From: Tatumella saanichensis
GTDB taxonomy: Bacteria > Pseudomonadota > Gammaproteobacteria > Enterobacterales > Enterobacteriaceae
Direction: 5' to 3'
NCBI RefSeq assembly: GCF_000439375.1
Contig: NZ_ATMI01000054.1
Span: forward strand, 62,001 to 126,000
DNA: 64,000 nt
The notes below the pieces were generated by a model. It made no database searches and was not told where the DNA came from. It saw nothing but the letters and a program-made list of their open reading frames with translations. The translations under genes and the position numbers were made by a program. Shown piece after piece: positions 1 to 8,778 of this stretch (position 1 is its first letter; each line of letters opens with the position of its first letter).

Positions 1-682
1 GCTCTTTTCTGAATTGGTGGGTCGTGCAGGATGACTCGCTGCGCTCGCCCTGCGGGTCGTTGCCGGAGGCAACGTTGTCTCACTGCGTGAGACCCAAACC
101 TGCTGCAGGTTCTCATCCAACACGATTTATCGACGGTGCACAGAAACGAAAAAAGCACCCATAAGGTGCTTTTTTCTGAATTGGTGGGTCGTGCAGGATG
201 ACTCGCTGCGCTCGCCCTACGGGTCGTTGCCGGAGGCAACGTTGTCTCACTGCGTGAGACCCAAACCTGCTGCAGGTTCTCATCCAACACGATTTATCGA
301 CGGTGCACAGAAACGAAAAAAGCACCGATAAGGTGCTTTTTTCTGAATTGGTGGGTCGTGCAGGATGACTCGCTGCGCTCGCCCTACGGGTCGTTGCCGG
401 AGGCAACGTTGTCTCACTGCGTGAGACCCAAACCTGCTGCAGGTTCTCATCCAACACGATTTATCGACGGTGCACAGAAACGAAAAAAGCACCGATAAGG
501 TGCTCTTTTCTGAATTGGTGGGTCGTGCAGGATGACTCGCTACGCTCGCCCTACGGGTCGTTGCCGGAGGCAACGTTGTCTCACTGCGTGAGACCCAAAC
601 CTGCTGCAGGTTCTCATCCAACACGATTTATCGACGGTGCACAGAAACGAAAAAAGCACCCATAAGGTGCTTTTTTCTGAAT
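1..682 (-). repeat. 167-bp tandem array carrying tRNA-Lys 3' tails (rtT-like)
   Basis: Four complete head-to-tail units (15-181, 182-348, 349-515, 516-682) plus the end of a fifth at 1-14. Copies of the tRNA 3' end start at 15, 182, 349 and 516, and the real tRNA starts at 683, so the period is exactly 167. In transcript (minus) orientation each unit begins with a hairpin of six A, GCACC, a 5-base loop, GGTGC and six T, then perfect stem-loops AACCTGC/GCAGGTT, GTCTCAC/GTGAGAC and GTTGCC/GGCAAC, and ends with ATCCTGCACGACCCACCA, identical to the last 18 bases of tRNA-Lys. Units differ at only a few bases. The E. coli tyrT operon has comparable ~178-bp rtT repeats with 19 bases of tRNA-Tyr. The array continues past the left edge. 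Its function is unknown. Confidence 0.93.
650..676 (-). terminator. Rho-independent terminator just after the tRNA-Lys operon
   Basis: On the minus strand six A, GCACC, a 5-base loop, GGTGC and six T follow the CCA end of the last tRNA-Lys by only six bases. The A-run and T-run extend the stem. Copies occur in the other array units at 483-509, 316-342 and 149-175. In some units an A-to-G change in the A-run (GAAAAGAGCACC) still allows a G-U pair. If each terminator is leaky, tRNA operon transcripts would end at 167-nt steps. Confidence 0.85.
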
Positions 683-758
683 TGGTGGGTCGTGCAGGAT
701 TCGAACCTGCGACCAATTGATTAAAAGTCAACTGCTCTACCAACTGAGCTAACGACCC
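683..758 (-). tRNA. tRNA-Lys(UUU), fourth in operon
   Basis: A 76-nt cloverleaf with encoded CCA. The anticodon loop reads CTTTTAA (anticodon TTT) and the T-loop GGTTCGAATCC. It is identical to the three tRNA-Lys copies upstream. Its 3' end is the source of the 18-base motif repeated through the 167-bp array downstream. It is last in a minus-strand operon, at the position of the lysT-lysQ cluster downstream of cpoB in E. coli, although no Val tRNA is interspersed here. Confidence 0.97.
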
Positions 759-792
759 CTTGCGGGACAGTCTGCGATACATTCATCAGGAA

Positions 793-868
793 TGGTGGGT
801 CGTGCAGGATTCGAACCTGCGACCAATTGATTAAAAGTCAACTGCTCTACCAACTGAGCTAACGACCC
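793..868 (-). tRNA. tRNA-Lys(UUU), third in operon
   Basis: 76 nt with CCA encoded and anticodon TTT, identical to the other three copies. A 34-bp spacer separates it from the downstream copy. Confidence 0.97.
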
Positions 869-907
869 CTCGCGGGACGTTTTGTCTTTGAGCACTCATC
901 TATTGAG

Positions 908-983
908 TGGTGGGTCGTGCAGGATTCGAACCTGCGACCAATTGATTAAAAGTCAACTGCTCTACCAACTGAGCTAACGACCC
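908..983 (-). tRNA. tRNA-Lys(UUU), second in operon
   Basis: 76 nt with CCA encoded and anticodon TTT, identical to the other copies. The 39-bp spacer to the next gene differs in sequence from the other spacers, so the identity is confined to the tRNA itself. Confidence 0.97.
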
Positions 984-1029
984 ATCAAGACAAAACCTTA
1001 AAAGAGAATAACTCACCACTTACTTGAAA

Positions 1030-1105
1030 TGGTGGGTCGTGCAGGATTCGAACCTGCGACCAATTGATTAAAAGTCAACTGCTCTACCAACTGAGCTAAC
1101 GACCC
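1030..1105 (-). tRNA. tRNA-Lys(UUU), first in operon
   Basis: 76 nt with CCA encoded and anticodon TTT. It is the promoter-proximal gene of the four-copy operon, with a leader of about 45 nt between the predicted transcription start and the mature 5' end. Confidence 0.97.
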
Positions 1106-1156
1106 TCTTTTAATGCCACCGGTAGTTGTCTGCATATCTCCCGGCAACGGCGGCAT

Positions 1157-1184
1157 ATATTACTGATTTAGCTGGGTAGCGCAA
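1157..1184 (-). promoter_or_regulatory. Sigma70 promoter of the tRNA-Lys operon
   Basis: On the minus strand TTGCGC, a 16-bp spacer and TAATAT are followed by a G+C-rich discriminator (ATGCCGCC). Upstream lies an A/T-rich stretch (AGTTTTTTTTAAATAAGAG) that looks like an UP element. A GC-rich discriminator plus UP element is typical of stringently controlled stable-RNA promoters. The call is by inspection only. Confidence 0.6.
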
Positions 1185-1270
1185 CTCTTATTTAAAAAAA
1201 ACTGTCCGGTTGCCTACCTTTCATCCGTTAAGACCAGAAATCACGCGATCCCTGGTCACAACCAGACAAA

Positions 1271-2050
1271 TCAGCCACCTGCCAGTCGTTTTTGCGCTGC
1301 TTTGGCCGACGCAGTACCAGGGTAAAGTTTAATGACCTGCTGGAACACGGCTTTCGCTTTATCGGTATCTTTTTTATCCTGCATCACCACACCCACTTTA
1401 AACAGGGCTTCTGGAGCTTTAGGTGATTTCGGATAACTTTTCACCACGGTCGCAAAATAATAGGCTGAATCATCCAACTGACCTTTGTTGTAATACAGCT
1501 GTCCCAGCCAGTAATTGGCGTTAGGCTGATAGGTCGAGTCTGGGTATTTCTTCACCCATGCCTGCAGGGCAGCAATCCCTTTATCATACTGTTTTTGCTT
1601 CAGTATCAGGTCAACTGCGGCATTGTAGTCGCTGTTAGCGTCCCCAGACTGGGTCGCAGGCGCAGCACTGTCTGCGGCGGTAGCAGTACCGTCAGTGCCA
1701 GCAGCAGGAGCGGTTGTCGCCGCACTGTTGCCGTTGTTATTACTGCTTAGGGTATCAATCTGCTGATACAGCTGTTTCTGGCGTTCAACCACCTGGTTCA
1801 GCTGATAGCTGTTTTCCTGGATCTGACCACGCAGAGAATCAATGTCATTCTGAGTATCACTCAGTTGCTGCTGTAACTGCTGAAGGAGTTGTGACTGAGC
1901 ATTAGAAATACGCTCAAGGGAAGTGACCCGATCTTCAATCGAGCCAGAGCCAACGCTACTGATTGACGCCTGGGCATGAGCGGCCGGAATGGCCGCTACA
2001 CCAATCAGTAACGACAGACTCAGGGTATGAAGTCTGAAGTTACTAATCAT
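1271..2050 (-). CDS. cpoB: Cell division coordinator CpoB (YbgF)
   Basis: A periplasmic partner of TolA that couples Tol-Pal constriction to PBP1B-LpoB peptidoglycan synthesis. The 259-residue protein has a Sec signal peptide with likely cleavage after HAHA-type Ala26 (IPAAHA|QA). A Q/L-rich coiled coil at about 38-105 is the trimerisation segment, followed by a low-complexity Ala/Thr/Gly linker (about 106-140) and TPR repeats in the C-terminal half, including NYWLGQLYYNKGQ. It is the last gene of the tol-pal cluster, 9 bp after pal, and is followed by the tRNA-Lys operon as in E. coli. I see no clear terminator before the tRNA promoter. Confidence 0.95.
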   Translation of the reverse strand: MISNFRLHTLSLSLLIGVAAIPAAHAQASISSVGSGSIEDRVTSLERISNAQSQLLQQLQQQLSDTQNDIDSLRGQIQENSYQLNQVVERQKQLYQQIDTLSSNNNGNSAATTAPAAGTDGTATAADSAAPATQSGDANSDYNAAVDLILKQKQYDKGIAALQAWVKKYPDSTYQPNANYWLGQLYYNKGQLDDSAYYFATVVKSYPKSPKAPEALFKVGVVMQDKKDTDKAKAVFQQVIKLYPGTASAKAAQKRLAGG

Positions 2051-2059
2051 ATTACTCTC

Positions 2060-2581
2060 TTAGTAGACCAACACGGCACGACGGTTTTTAGCCCATGCAG
2101 CTTCGGTGTGACCCAGAACGGCTGGTTTCTCTTTACCGTAAGAGACAATAGACATCTGGTCTGCAGAAACACCTTTGCCCTGCAGGTACATTTTAACTGC
2201 GCTAGCACGACGCTCACCCAGTGCAATGTTGTATTCCGGCGTACCGCGCTCATCCGCATGACCTTCGATGGTCACTTTGTATGAAGGGTTGCTGCGCAGG
2301 AAGTTAGCATGCTGATCCAGCATCTGAGCGTACTCAGGCTGAATGTCATACTTGTCCAGACCGAAGTAAACAATGTTGTTCTGTTGCAGTTGCTGCATCT
2401 GCAGACGTGCCTGTTCGTCAGAAGACATGTTACCGCCGTTAGCACCGTTCGCGCCGTATGCGCTGTCAGCACCCACAGTAGAACCGGTCTGGTCATTGTC
2501 ATTTTTGTGTGAGCTACAAGCTGCTACAGCCAGTACAGGCAGAGCCAGCATTAAACCTTTCAGCATTTTATTCAGTTGCAT
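2060..2581 (-). CDS. pal: Peptidoglycan-associated lipoprotein Pal
   Basis: An outer-membrane lipoprotein that anchors the envelope to peptidoglycan and is recruited to the septum by Tol. The 173-residue protein has a lipoprotein signal ending in LAVAAC with the acylated Cys at residue 22, then a flexible Gly/Asn-rich linker (about 30-50). The C-terminal OmpA-like domain carries the diaminopimelate-binding region around [13 protein letters not shown] and LGERRA. The length matches E. coli Pal (173). It lies between tolB (43 bp upstream) and cpoB (9 bp downstream), as expected for the tolB-pal-cpoB unit. Confidence 0.97.
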   Translation of the reverse strand: MQLNKMLKGLMLALPVLAVAACSSHKNDNDQTGSTVGADSAYGANGANGGNMSSDEQARLQMQQLQQNNIVYFGLDKYDIQPEYAQMLDQHANFLRSNPSYKVTIEGHADERGTPEYNIALGERRASAVKMYLQGKGVSADQMSIVSYGKEKPAVLGHTEAAWAKNRRAVLVY

Positions 2582-2624
2582 TTCAACATCCTATTATAGT
2601 TTGCCATACATATTTACACATGCA

Positions 2625-3920
2625 TCACATATACGGAGACCAGGCAGGCGAAGATACCTGTCCATCAGTCGCCGGAAGACGCGCTTTGAAACGCCCGTCA
2701 GTTGAAACCAACTGCAATACGGAGTCATAGCCCTGAGTTGAGCCATAGATCACCATGGTGCCGTTAGGTGCAAGACTTGGCGTCTCATCCAGATACGTGT
2801 CCGTTAATCGTTGAACGGCTCCGGTCTCTAGATCCTGTTTAGTGACGTTCTGTTTACCACTATTGGTACTGATCATCACCATAAATTTACCATCGGGAGA
2901 GACATCCGCATCCTGGTTCTGTGAGCCCTGCCAGGTAATACGTTGCGGTGTTCCACCGTTAATGTTCAGCTTGTAGATCTGAGGCAGACCTGCCTGATCG
3001 GAAGTATATGCCAGAGTCTGGCTATCAGGGAACCATGTTGGTTCAGTACTGTTATAGCGCGCATTGGTCAGCTGACGGATTTGACCAGAGGCCAGATCCA
3101 TCACATACAGGTTCAGACTGCCGGTTTTCGACAGAACGAAAGCCAGTTTCTTACCGTCTGGGGAGAACGCTGGTGCACCGTTGTGACGTGGGAAGTCAGC
3201 AATGGTACGGATACGACTATTCGACAGATTCTGTACCACCAGTGAGGAGCGTCCGGTTTCAAAGGTGACATAAGCCAGTTCGTTACCGTCCGCAGACCAA
3301 GCCGGAGACATCAATGGCTCAGGGGAGCGATGGACCACAAACTGATTATAACCATCGTAATCGGCGACACGTAATTCGTACGGGAACTGTCCGCCGTTAG
3401 ACTGGACAACGTAGGCGATACGAGTACGGAACGCACCTTTGATACCGGTCAGCTTCTGGAACACTTCATCACTGGCGGTATGTGCAGCATAACGCAGCCA
3501 CTGTTTGGTGACTTTGTAACTGTTCTGAGACAGAACGGTGCCCGGAGCCCCTGCAGTATCCACCAATTGATAGGAGATCTGATAGCTACCATCAGCATTC
3601 CCTTGGATCTGGCCGACCACAACCGCGTCGATGCCCAGTGCTGACCATGCTGCAGGTTGTACCTGTTGAGCGCTGGTCGGTTGCTGTGGCAGACGGGAAG
3701 TGTCTAACGGATTAAACTTACCGCTGTTTCTTAAGTCAGCCGCAATAATACCGCCGATATCTGCGGGTGCTGCTCCACCTCCAGTCCATTGAAACGGCAC
3801 AACACCGATTGGACGGGCGGTATTCACCCCTTGGGTGATTTCAATACGCACTTCTGCCTGGGAGACCACCACCCACAGCAACAGAAATACACCTAAGGTT
3901 ATACGAAATGCCTGCTTCAT
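2625..3920 (-). CDS. tolB: Tol-Pal system protein TolB
   Basis: A periplasmic beta-propeller that binds Pal and is displaced by TolA during constriction. The start at 3920 was chosen because it gives the family N-terminus MKQAF followed by a signal peptide (cleavage near Ala22, VVSQA|EV) and has GGGAG-like Shine-Dalgarno sequence just upstream; an in-frame ATG 30 bases earlier would add ten charged residues before the signal. The mature protein has an N-terminal alpha/beta domain (to about 160) and six WD40-like blades with repeated FSPDG/SPDG motifs. The 431 residues fit the family. A 115-bp gap separates it from tolA and could hold an internal promoter. Confidence 0.96.
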   Translation of the reverse strand: MKQAFRITLGVFLLLWVVVSQAEVRIEITQGVNTARPIGVVPFQWTGGGAAPADIGGIIAADLRNSGKFNPLDTSRLPQQPTSAQQVQPAAWSALGIDAVVVGQIQGNADGSYQISYQLVDTAGAPGTVLSQNSYKVTKQWLRYAAHTASDEVFQKLTGIKGAFRTRIAYVVQSNGGQFPYELRVADYDGYNQFVVHRSPEPLMSPAWSADGNELAYVTFETGRSSLVVQNLSNSRIRTIADFPRHNGAPAFSPDGKKLAFVLSKTGSLNLYVMDLASGQIRQLTNARYNSTEPTWFPDSQTLAYTSDQAGLPQIYKLNINGGTPQRITWQGSQNQDADVSPDGKFMVMISTNSGKQNVTKQDLETGAVQRLTDTYLDETPSLAPNGTMVIYGSTQGYDSVLQLVSTDGRFKARLPATDGQVSSPAWSPYM

Positions 3921-4035
3921 CTTCTCTCCCTTATCTGAACCCACGCTCACGATAATTCGTATAATTTCCGATCATGCTCTCAGGAAAGAGCGACTACCTG
4001 TCTGAGCATAGCCGATCCTATCCATCACGACACGG

Positions 4036-5406
4036 TCAAGGTTTAAACTCCAGTGTCGCCTCTTTTACCGCCTGCCAAACTTCCTGGCTAGGTGGCTTTG
4101 GTATCCGCGCCATTTTAGCCGCGGTAATCGCTGCTTGGCAGAGTGCCGGATCCCCTCCTGCCGCGGTGGCAGAAATCAGGAGTCCGTCCGGTGCCAATCG
4201 GATACTCACGTCACAGGTTTTACCCACATAATTATCAGAGTCATAGAACTTACTCTGAATCGCACCTTGGACCTGGCCGATATAACTCTGTATCGCCGCA
4301 CCGGATGCCCCGGATTTTTTCTGGGCACCCTGGCCAGCTGCAGAAGCACCGGCAGTTTTGCCACTCTTAGGCGCATTTTTGCCGGAAGACAGACCACCTA
4401 ATAGATCATCAACTTCACTGCTGTTTTTAGCGGCGGCGGCAGCTTTCGCTTTCGCCGTGGCCTTAGCTTTGGCTTCTGCTGCCGCTTGGGCTTTAGCCTG
4501 TTGCTCTGCCTTAGCTTTGGCTTCTGCTGCCGCTTGGGCTTTAGCCTGTTGCTCTGCTTTAGCTTTGGCTTCTGCTGCCGCTTGGGCTTTAGCCTGTTGC
4601 TCTGCTTTAGCTTTGGCTTCTGCTGCCGCTTGGGCTTTGGCCTGTTGCTCTGCTTTAGCTTTGGCTTCTGCCGCCGCTTGGGCTTTGGCCTGTTGCTCTG
4701 CTTTAGCTTTGGCTTCTGCTGCCGCTTGGGCTTTGGCCTGTTGCTCTGCTTTAGCTTTGGCTTCTGCCGCCGCTTGGGCTTTGGCCTGTTGTTCCGCTTT
4801 AGCTTCTGCTGCCGCTTGGGCTTTGGCCTGTTGTGCCGCTTCAGCTTTCGCTTGGGCGGCGGCAGCTTTAGCCTGCTGTTCTGCTTCGGCTTTCGCTTGA
4901 GCGGCGGCAGCTTTAGCCTGCTGTTCTGCTTCGGCTTTCGCTTGGGCGGCAGCGGCTTTAGCCTGCTGTTCTGCTTCGGCTTTCGCTTGGGCGGCAGCGG
5001 CGGCTTTGGCCTGCTGTGCCGCTTCGGCTTTCGCCTCGGCAGCAGCCGCTTTTTGCTGCTGTTCTGCTTCAGCCTTGGCCTGAGCGGCTTGTTTAGCCTG
5101 TTCCGCAGCCCCCGCTTTAGCCTGTTCGGCATCATCCTGCTGTGCTGGCGACGTGTTCGGTTGCTGCGACTGTTGTTGCGCGGACTGCTTAGCACTTTGC
5201 TGTGAGTTCTGGCGGTTGTACTGTTCGACAACGGCTCCCGGATCAACCATTACCGCATCGAGATCACTGCCGCCACCGCCACCGCTGGTTTCGAGTTTTT
5301 CATTTAACGAGCTGATGATCAGTATGGCGATCAGCACAATGTGCAGTATCACCGAAATAATGATCGCCCGTTTCAGCTTATCGTTTTGCTCGGTTGCCTT
5401 CGACAC
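4036..5406 (-). CDS. tolA: Tol-Pal energy-transducing protein TolA
   Basis: An inner-membrane protein that uses TolQR-harvested proton motive force to reach Pal/TolB across the periplasm. Residues 1-13 are cytoplasmic. A single TM at about 14-34 contains the SxxxHxxL-type motif (SVILHIVL) that contacts TolQ. A GGGG hinge and VMVDPGAVVEQY precede domain II, a long Ala/Lys/Glu/Gln helix (about 75-335). Domain III is the globular C-terminus, with the Cys pair in GKTCDV and PALCQAA. At 456 residues it is longer than E. coli TolA (421). The extra length is in domain II, where a 48-bp DNA repeat encodes near-identical 16-residue units. It sits 26 bp after tolR. Confidence 0.97.
   Translation of the reverse strand: MSKATEQNDKLKRAIIISVILHIVLIAILIISSLNEKLETSGGGGGSDLDAVMVDPGAVVEQYNRQNSQQSAKQSAQQQSQQPNTSPAQQDDAEQAKAGAAEQAKQAAQAKAEAEQQQKAAAAEAKAEAAQQAKAAAAAQAKAEAEQQAKAAAAQAKAEAEQQAKAAAAQAKAEAEQQAKAAAAQAKAEAAQQAKAQAAAEAKAEQQAKAQAAAEAKAKAEQQAKAQAAAEAKAKAEQQAKAQAAAEAKAKAEQQAKAQAAAEAKAKAEQQAKAQAAAEAKAKAEQQAKAQAAAEAKAKAEQQAKAQAAAEAKAKATAKAKAAAAAKNSSEVDDLLGGLSSGKNAPKSGKTAGASAAGQGAQKKSGASGAAIQSYIGQVQGAIQSKFYDSDNYVGKTCDVSIRLAPDGLLISATAAGGDPALCQAAITAAKMARIPKPPSQEVWQAVKEATLEFKP
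4453..4830 (-). repeat. 48-bp minisatellite within tolA domain II
   Basis: Six consecutive 48-bp units start at 4501, 4549, 4597, 4645, 4693 and 4741. A diverged unit precedes them (4453-4500) and a 42-bp unit follows (from 4789). Each encodes the 16-residue block AEQQAKAQAAAEAKAK. Units differ by only a few silent C/T or A/G changes, which indicates recent expansion or gene conversion. Because 48 is a multiple of three, copy-number change alters helix length without a frameshift. Confidence 0.9.
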
Positions 5407-5432
5407 TCTCGGTTCCCAAAAACGGATTAAAG

Positions 5433-5861
5433 TTAAATCGGTTGCGTCATCAGGCCGACAGATTTAACACCTGCCTGATGGAGCAGATTCAGTACCTTGA
5501 TAATTTCGTCATAAGGCACCTGCTTGGCTCCGCCGATTAAGAACACCGCCTTGGGGTTTTCCTCAAGACGCCGTTGTGCTTCGCTGATAATCTGTTCCGG
5601 AGGTAACTGATCCATCCGCTGATGATCAGCGACAATGCTGTACTGCCCTACCCCGGAAACTTCAACAATGATCGGAGGATTATCATCCGTCGACACTGTT
5701 TTCGAATCAGTCGCATCCGGCAGGTCAACATTTACGCTCTGGGTAATAATCGGTGCTGTCGCCATAAAGATCAGCAGCAGCACCAGCAGAACGTCCAGCA
5801 GCGGTACGATATTTATCTCAGACTTCAGCTCGCGACGTGCGCGACCACGCGTTCTGGCCAT
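5433..5861 (-). CDS. tolR: Tol-Pal system protein TolR
   Basis: An inner-membrane ExbD/TolR-family stator component that forms the proton channel with TolQ and energises TolA. The 142-residue protein has a short basic cytoplasmic tail and one TM (about 17-37) containing the essential Asp23 (PLLDVLLVLL), followed by a periplasmic dimerisation domain. The length equals E. coli TolR. It is separated by 14 bp from tolQ upstream and 26 bp from tolA downstream, so it is co-transcribed with both. Confidence 0.97.
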   Translation of the reverse strand: MARTRGRARRELKSEINIVPLLDVLLVLLLIFMATAPIITQSVNVDLPDATDSKTVSTDDNPPIIVEVSGVGQYSIVADHQRMDQLPPEQIISEAQRRLEENPKAVFLIGGAKQVPYDEIIKVLNLLHQAGVKSVGLMTQPI

Positions 5862-5875
5862 AAATCAACCTCTGC

Positions 5876-6963
<1,088 letters not shown>

Positions 6964-6994
6964 GCTGCACCTAGCATTAGCTTCAAACCCGCCT

Positions 6995-7023
6995 ACTATA
7001 CGCAAGAGAATTGACCTTTGGAA
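6995..7023 (-). promoter_or_regulatory. Candidate promoter of ybgC-tol-pal
   Basis: On the minus strand TTCCAA, a 17-bp spacer and TATAGT sit about 25-30 bp upstream of the ybgC start. The -10 is good and the -35 weak. It is the best sigma70 match in the ybgE-ybgC gap. Confidence 0.45.
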
Positions 7024-7168
7024 TGGGACAACACTGAGCTTAGAAAATAATTATTTCTGATGACACTCCGCAGCAGGGTTTTGCAGGATATGCTGACAAA
7101 GCCTTAAGATTTTTTACTTTTTGTTCAGGGGATTATTCGCGGAGGATTGCGACAGTGAATAACGAAAC

Positions 7169-7196
7169 TGCCCCGCGCACATAGTATTACGGGGCA
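7169..7196 (-). terminator. Weak terminator-like hairpin after ybgE
   Basis: Minus-strand TGCCCCG and CGGGGCA arms with a 14-nt loop, followed by GTTTCGTTATT. It lies 10 bp past the ybgE stop. The U-run is poor, so read-through into tol-pal is possible. Confidence 0.45.
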
Positions 7197-7205
7197 TCAT
7201 AACGG

Positions 7206-7505
7206 CTAATGGCCGTTAAAGAAAAAACAGAACACGGCCGCCAGTAAAATCAGCAAACCCGGTAACGGGTTAAACAGCAACTGCCAGCGTCTGGTTTGCA
7301 AGCGTAGACCACTGCCGTGGATCACCCCGCTACACACCGCCCAAATTAATGCCAGTACCCATAAAACAGCATAAGGCTCAGGCACGATGGCCAGGCGGGA
7401 CGGGTCCCACAGTACACAACCCGCCACCAGCAGAGCGAGTAACAGGGAAAGGACCCGTACAGGGCCCTTATCCGCTAACCGGTAAATGCCGATCATTTCT
7501 GACAT
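7206..7505 (-). CDS. ybgE: Cyd operon protein YbgE
   Basis: A small inner-membrane protein of the cydABX-ybgE operon. The 99-residue protein has three hydrophobic segments (about 19-38, 45-65 and 78-96) and ends in a phenylalanine-rich stretch (FCFFFNGH). Its start overlaps the cydX stop by one base (TGATG), indicating translational coupling. It has been associated with cytochrome bd but is dispensable, and its biochemical role is not established. Confidence 0.88.
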   Translation of the reverse strand: MSEMIGIYRLADKGPVRVLSLLLALLVAGCVLWDPSRLAIVPEPYAVLWVLALIWAVCSGVIHGSGLRLQTRRWQLLFNPLPGLLILLAAVFCFFFNGH

Positions 7506-7609
7506 CAGATCTCTTCCTGATCGTCAGTGATATGTTCCAGCGCCAGGGCTGTCATCACACCGAATGAACAAGCCAGCAGGGTGCCCAGTATCCAAGCAAA
7601 GTACCACAT
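7505..7609 (-). CDS. cydX: Cytochrome bd-I accessory subunit CydX
   Basis: A 34-residue single-TM protein needed for stability and activity of cytochrome bd oxidase. It begins MWYFAWILGTLLACSFG, the conserved CydX signature, and ends in an acidic tail (ITDDQEEI). The start at 7609 is set by this signature and by a GGACGA Shine-Dalgarno; an open frame further upstream is only read-through of the cydB tail region. It begins 13 bp after the cydB stop and is followed by ybgE with a one-base overlap. E. coli CydX is 37 residues. Confidence 0.95.
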   Translation of the reverse strand: MWYFAWILGTLLACSFGVMTALALEHITDDQEEI

Positions 7610-7622
7610 AATAATCGTCCTC

Positions 7623-8762
7623 TTAGTACAATGAATGAGAGTTACGTTCGATATCGTCTTTGGTGATACGGCCAAACATTTTGTAGTAACACCAGCTGGT
7701 GTAGGCCAGAATAATCGGTACAAAGATGATGGCGGCAAACGTCATAGTGGTCAGCGTGCGTAAGCTTGAGGTTGCATCCCACATGGTTAGGCTCATACCC
7801 GGATTAGTCACTGAAGGCATAATGAACGGGAACATAGCCACACCGGCGGTCATGATCACGCAAGCAATGGTCAGCGATGAGCTGATGAATGCCCAGCCAC
7901 CTTTATTCATGCGTGTCATCAACACGGTGAACAGTGGCAGGACCACGCCCAGCAGCGGGAACAGCCACAGTACTGGCGATGCCTTAAAGTTTGCCAGCCA
8001 AGCACCGGTTTCACGCGCTACCTCTTTATCCAGCGGGTTAGAGGCCGCATGATGGTCAATCACACTTTTCAGCACGTAGCCTTCAATACCGTAAGCAACC
8101 CAGATCCCGGCAAGTAGGAAGCAGACCATCATGACCAGCGTAGCAACCTGGGTCACCGTACGGGTACGTAGGTGCAGCTCACCGGTGGTACGCATCTGCA
8201 AATAGGCCGCGCCTTGCGTCAAGATCATGGTCAGACTGACGATGCCCGCTAACAGAGCAAACGGGTTGAGCAGCATAAAGAAGTTACCGGTATAAAACAG
8301 GCGCAGGTATTCATCCATATGGAAAGGGACACCCTGCAACAGGTTACCGAATGCCACACCGATCACCAGCGGCGGAACAAAGCTACCGATAAAGATTGCC
8401 CAGTCCCACATACCGCGCCAGCGGTTGTCTGCCAGTTTCGACCGGTAATCAAAGCCAATCGGACGAAAATACAGGGACGCCAACACCAGGATCATCGCAA
8501 TGTAAAAGCCAGAGAAGGCAGCCGCATAGACAGTCGGCCAGGCAGCGAACAATGCGCCCCCTGCCGTGATCAGCCATACTTGGTTGCCGTCCCAGTGCGG
8601 GGCGATACTGTTAATCATAATCCGGCGTTCGGTATCGGTACGACCGATCACGCGGGTCAGCATGCCAACCCCCATATCGAAACCGTCAGTCACCGCGAAC
8701 CCGATTAAAAGCACCCCGACCAGCAACCACCAGACAAAGCGCAATACTTCATAATCAAACAT
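7623..8762 (-). CDS. cydB: Cytochrome bd ubiquinol oxidase subunit II
   Basis: A membrane subunit of the high-affinity quinol:O2 oxidoreductase used at low oxygen. The 379 residues and about eight TMs fit the family. The N-terminal motif VTDGFDMGVGML includes the conserved Asp29-region residues, and IAPHWDGNQVWLITAGGALFAAWP-type sequence follows. It lies 16 bp after cydA and before cydX. The structure pairs CydB with CydA pseudo-symmetrically, with all haems in CydA. Confidence 0.98.
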   Translation of the reverse strand: MFDYEVLRFVWWLLVGVLLIGFAVTDGFDMGVGMLTRVIGRTDTERRIMINSIAPHWDGNQVWLITAGGALFAAWPTVYAAAFSGFYIAMILVLASLYFRPIGFDYRSKLADNRWRGMWDWAIFIGSFVPPLVIGVAFGNLLQGVPFHMDEYLRLFYTGNFFMLLNPFALLAGIVSLTMILTQGAAYLQMRTTGELHLRTRTVTQVATLVMMVCFLLAGIWVAYGIEGYVLKSVIDHHAASNPLDKEVARETGAWLANFKASPVLWLFPLLGVVLPLFTVLMTRMNKGGWAFISSSLTIACVIMTAGVAMFPFIMPSVTNPGMSLTMWDATSSLRTLTTMTFAAIIFVPIILAYTSWCYYKMFGRITKDDIERNSHSLY

Positions 8763-8778
8763 TGTATGTTCTCCTGAA

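Noticed and set aside
113-624. 114-residue ORFs on the minus strand spanning two array units, with repeated sequence
   Set aside because: The period of 167 is not a multiple of three, so the frame shifts in every unit; the ORFs cross terminators and tRNA tails. They recall the Tpr ORF of E. coli rtT, but nothing shows translation.
1-682. Possible CRISPR array
   Set aside because: Units are 167 bp, nearly identical throughout, and lack short repeats with unique spacers.
1222-1270. Terminator for cpoB
   Set aside because: Competing short stems (CTGGT/ACCAG and GACCAG/CTGGTC) without a T-run; not convincing.
4398-5246. Long open frames on both strands over tolA (Arg/Lys/Pro-rich and Leu/Phe/Cys-rich)
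   Set aside because: Shadows of the Ala-rich TolA repeat; low-complexity codons leave other frames open.
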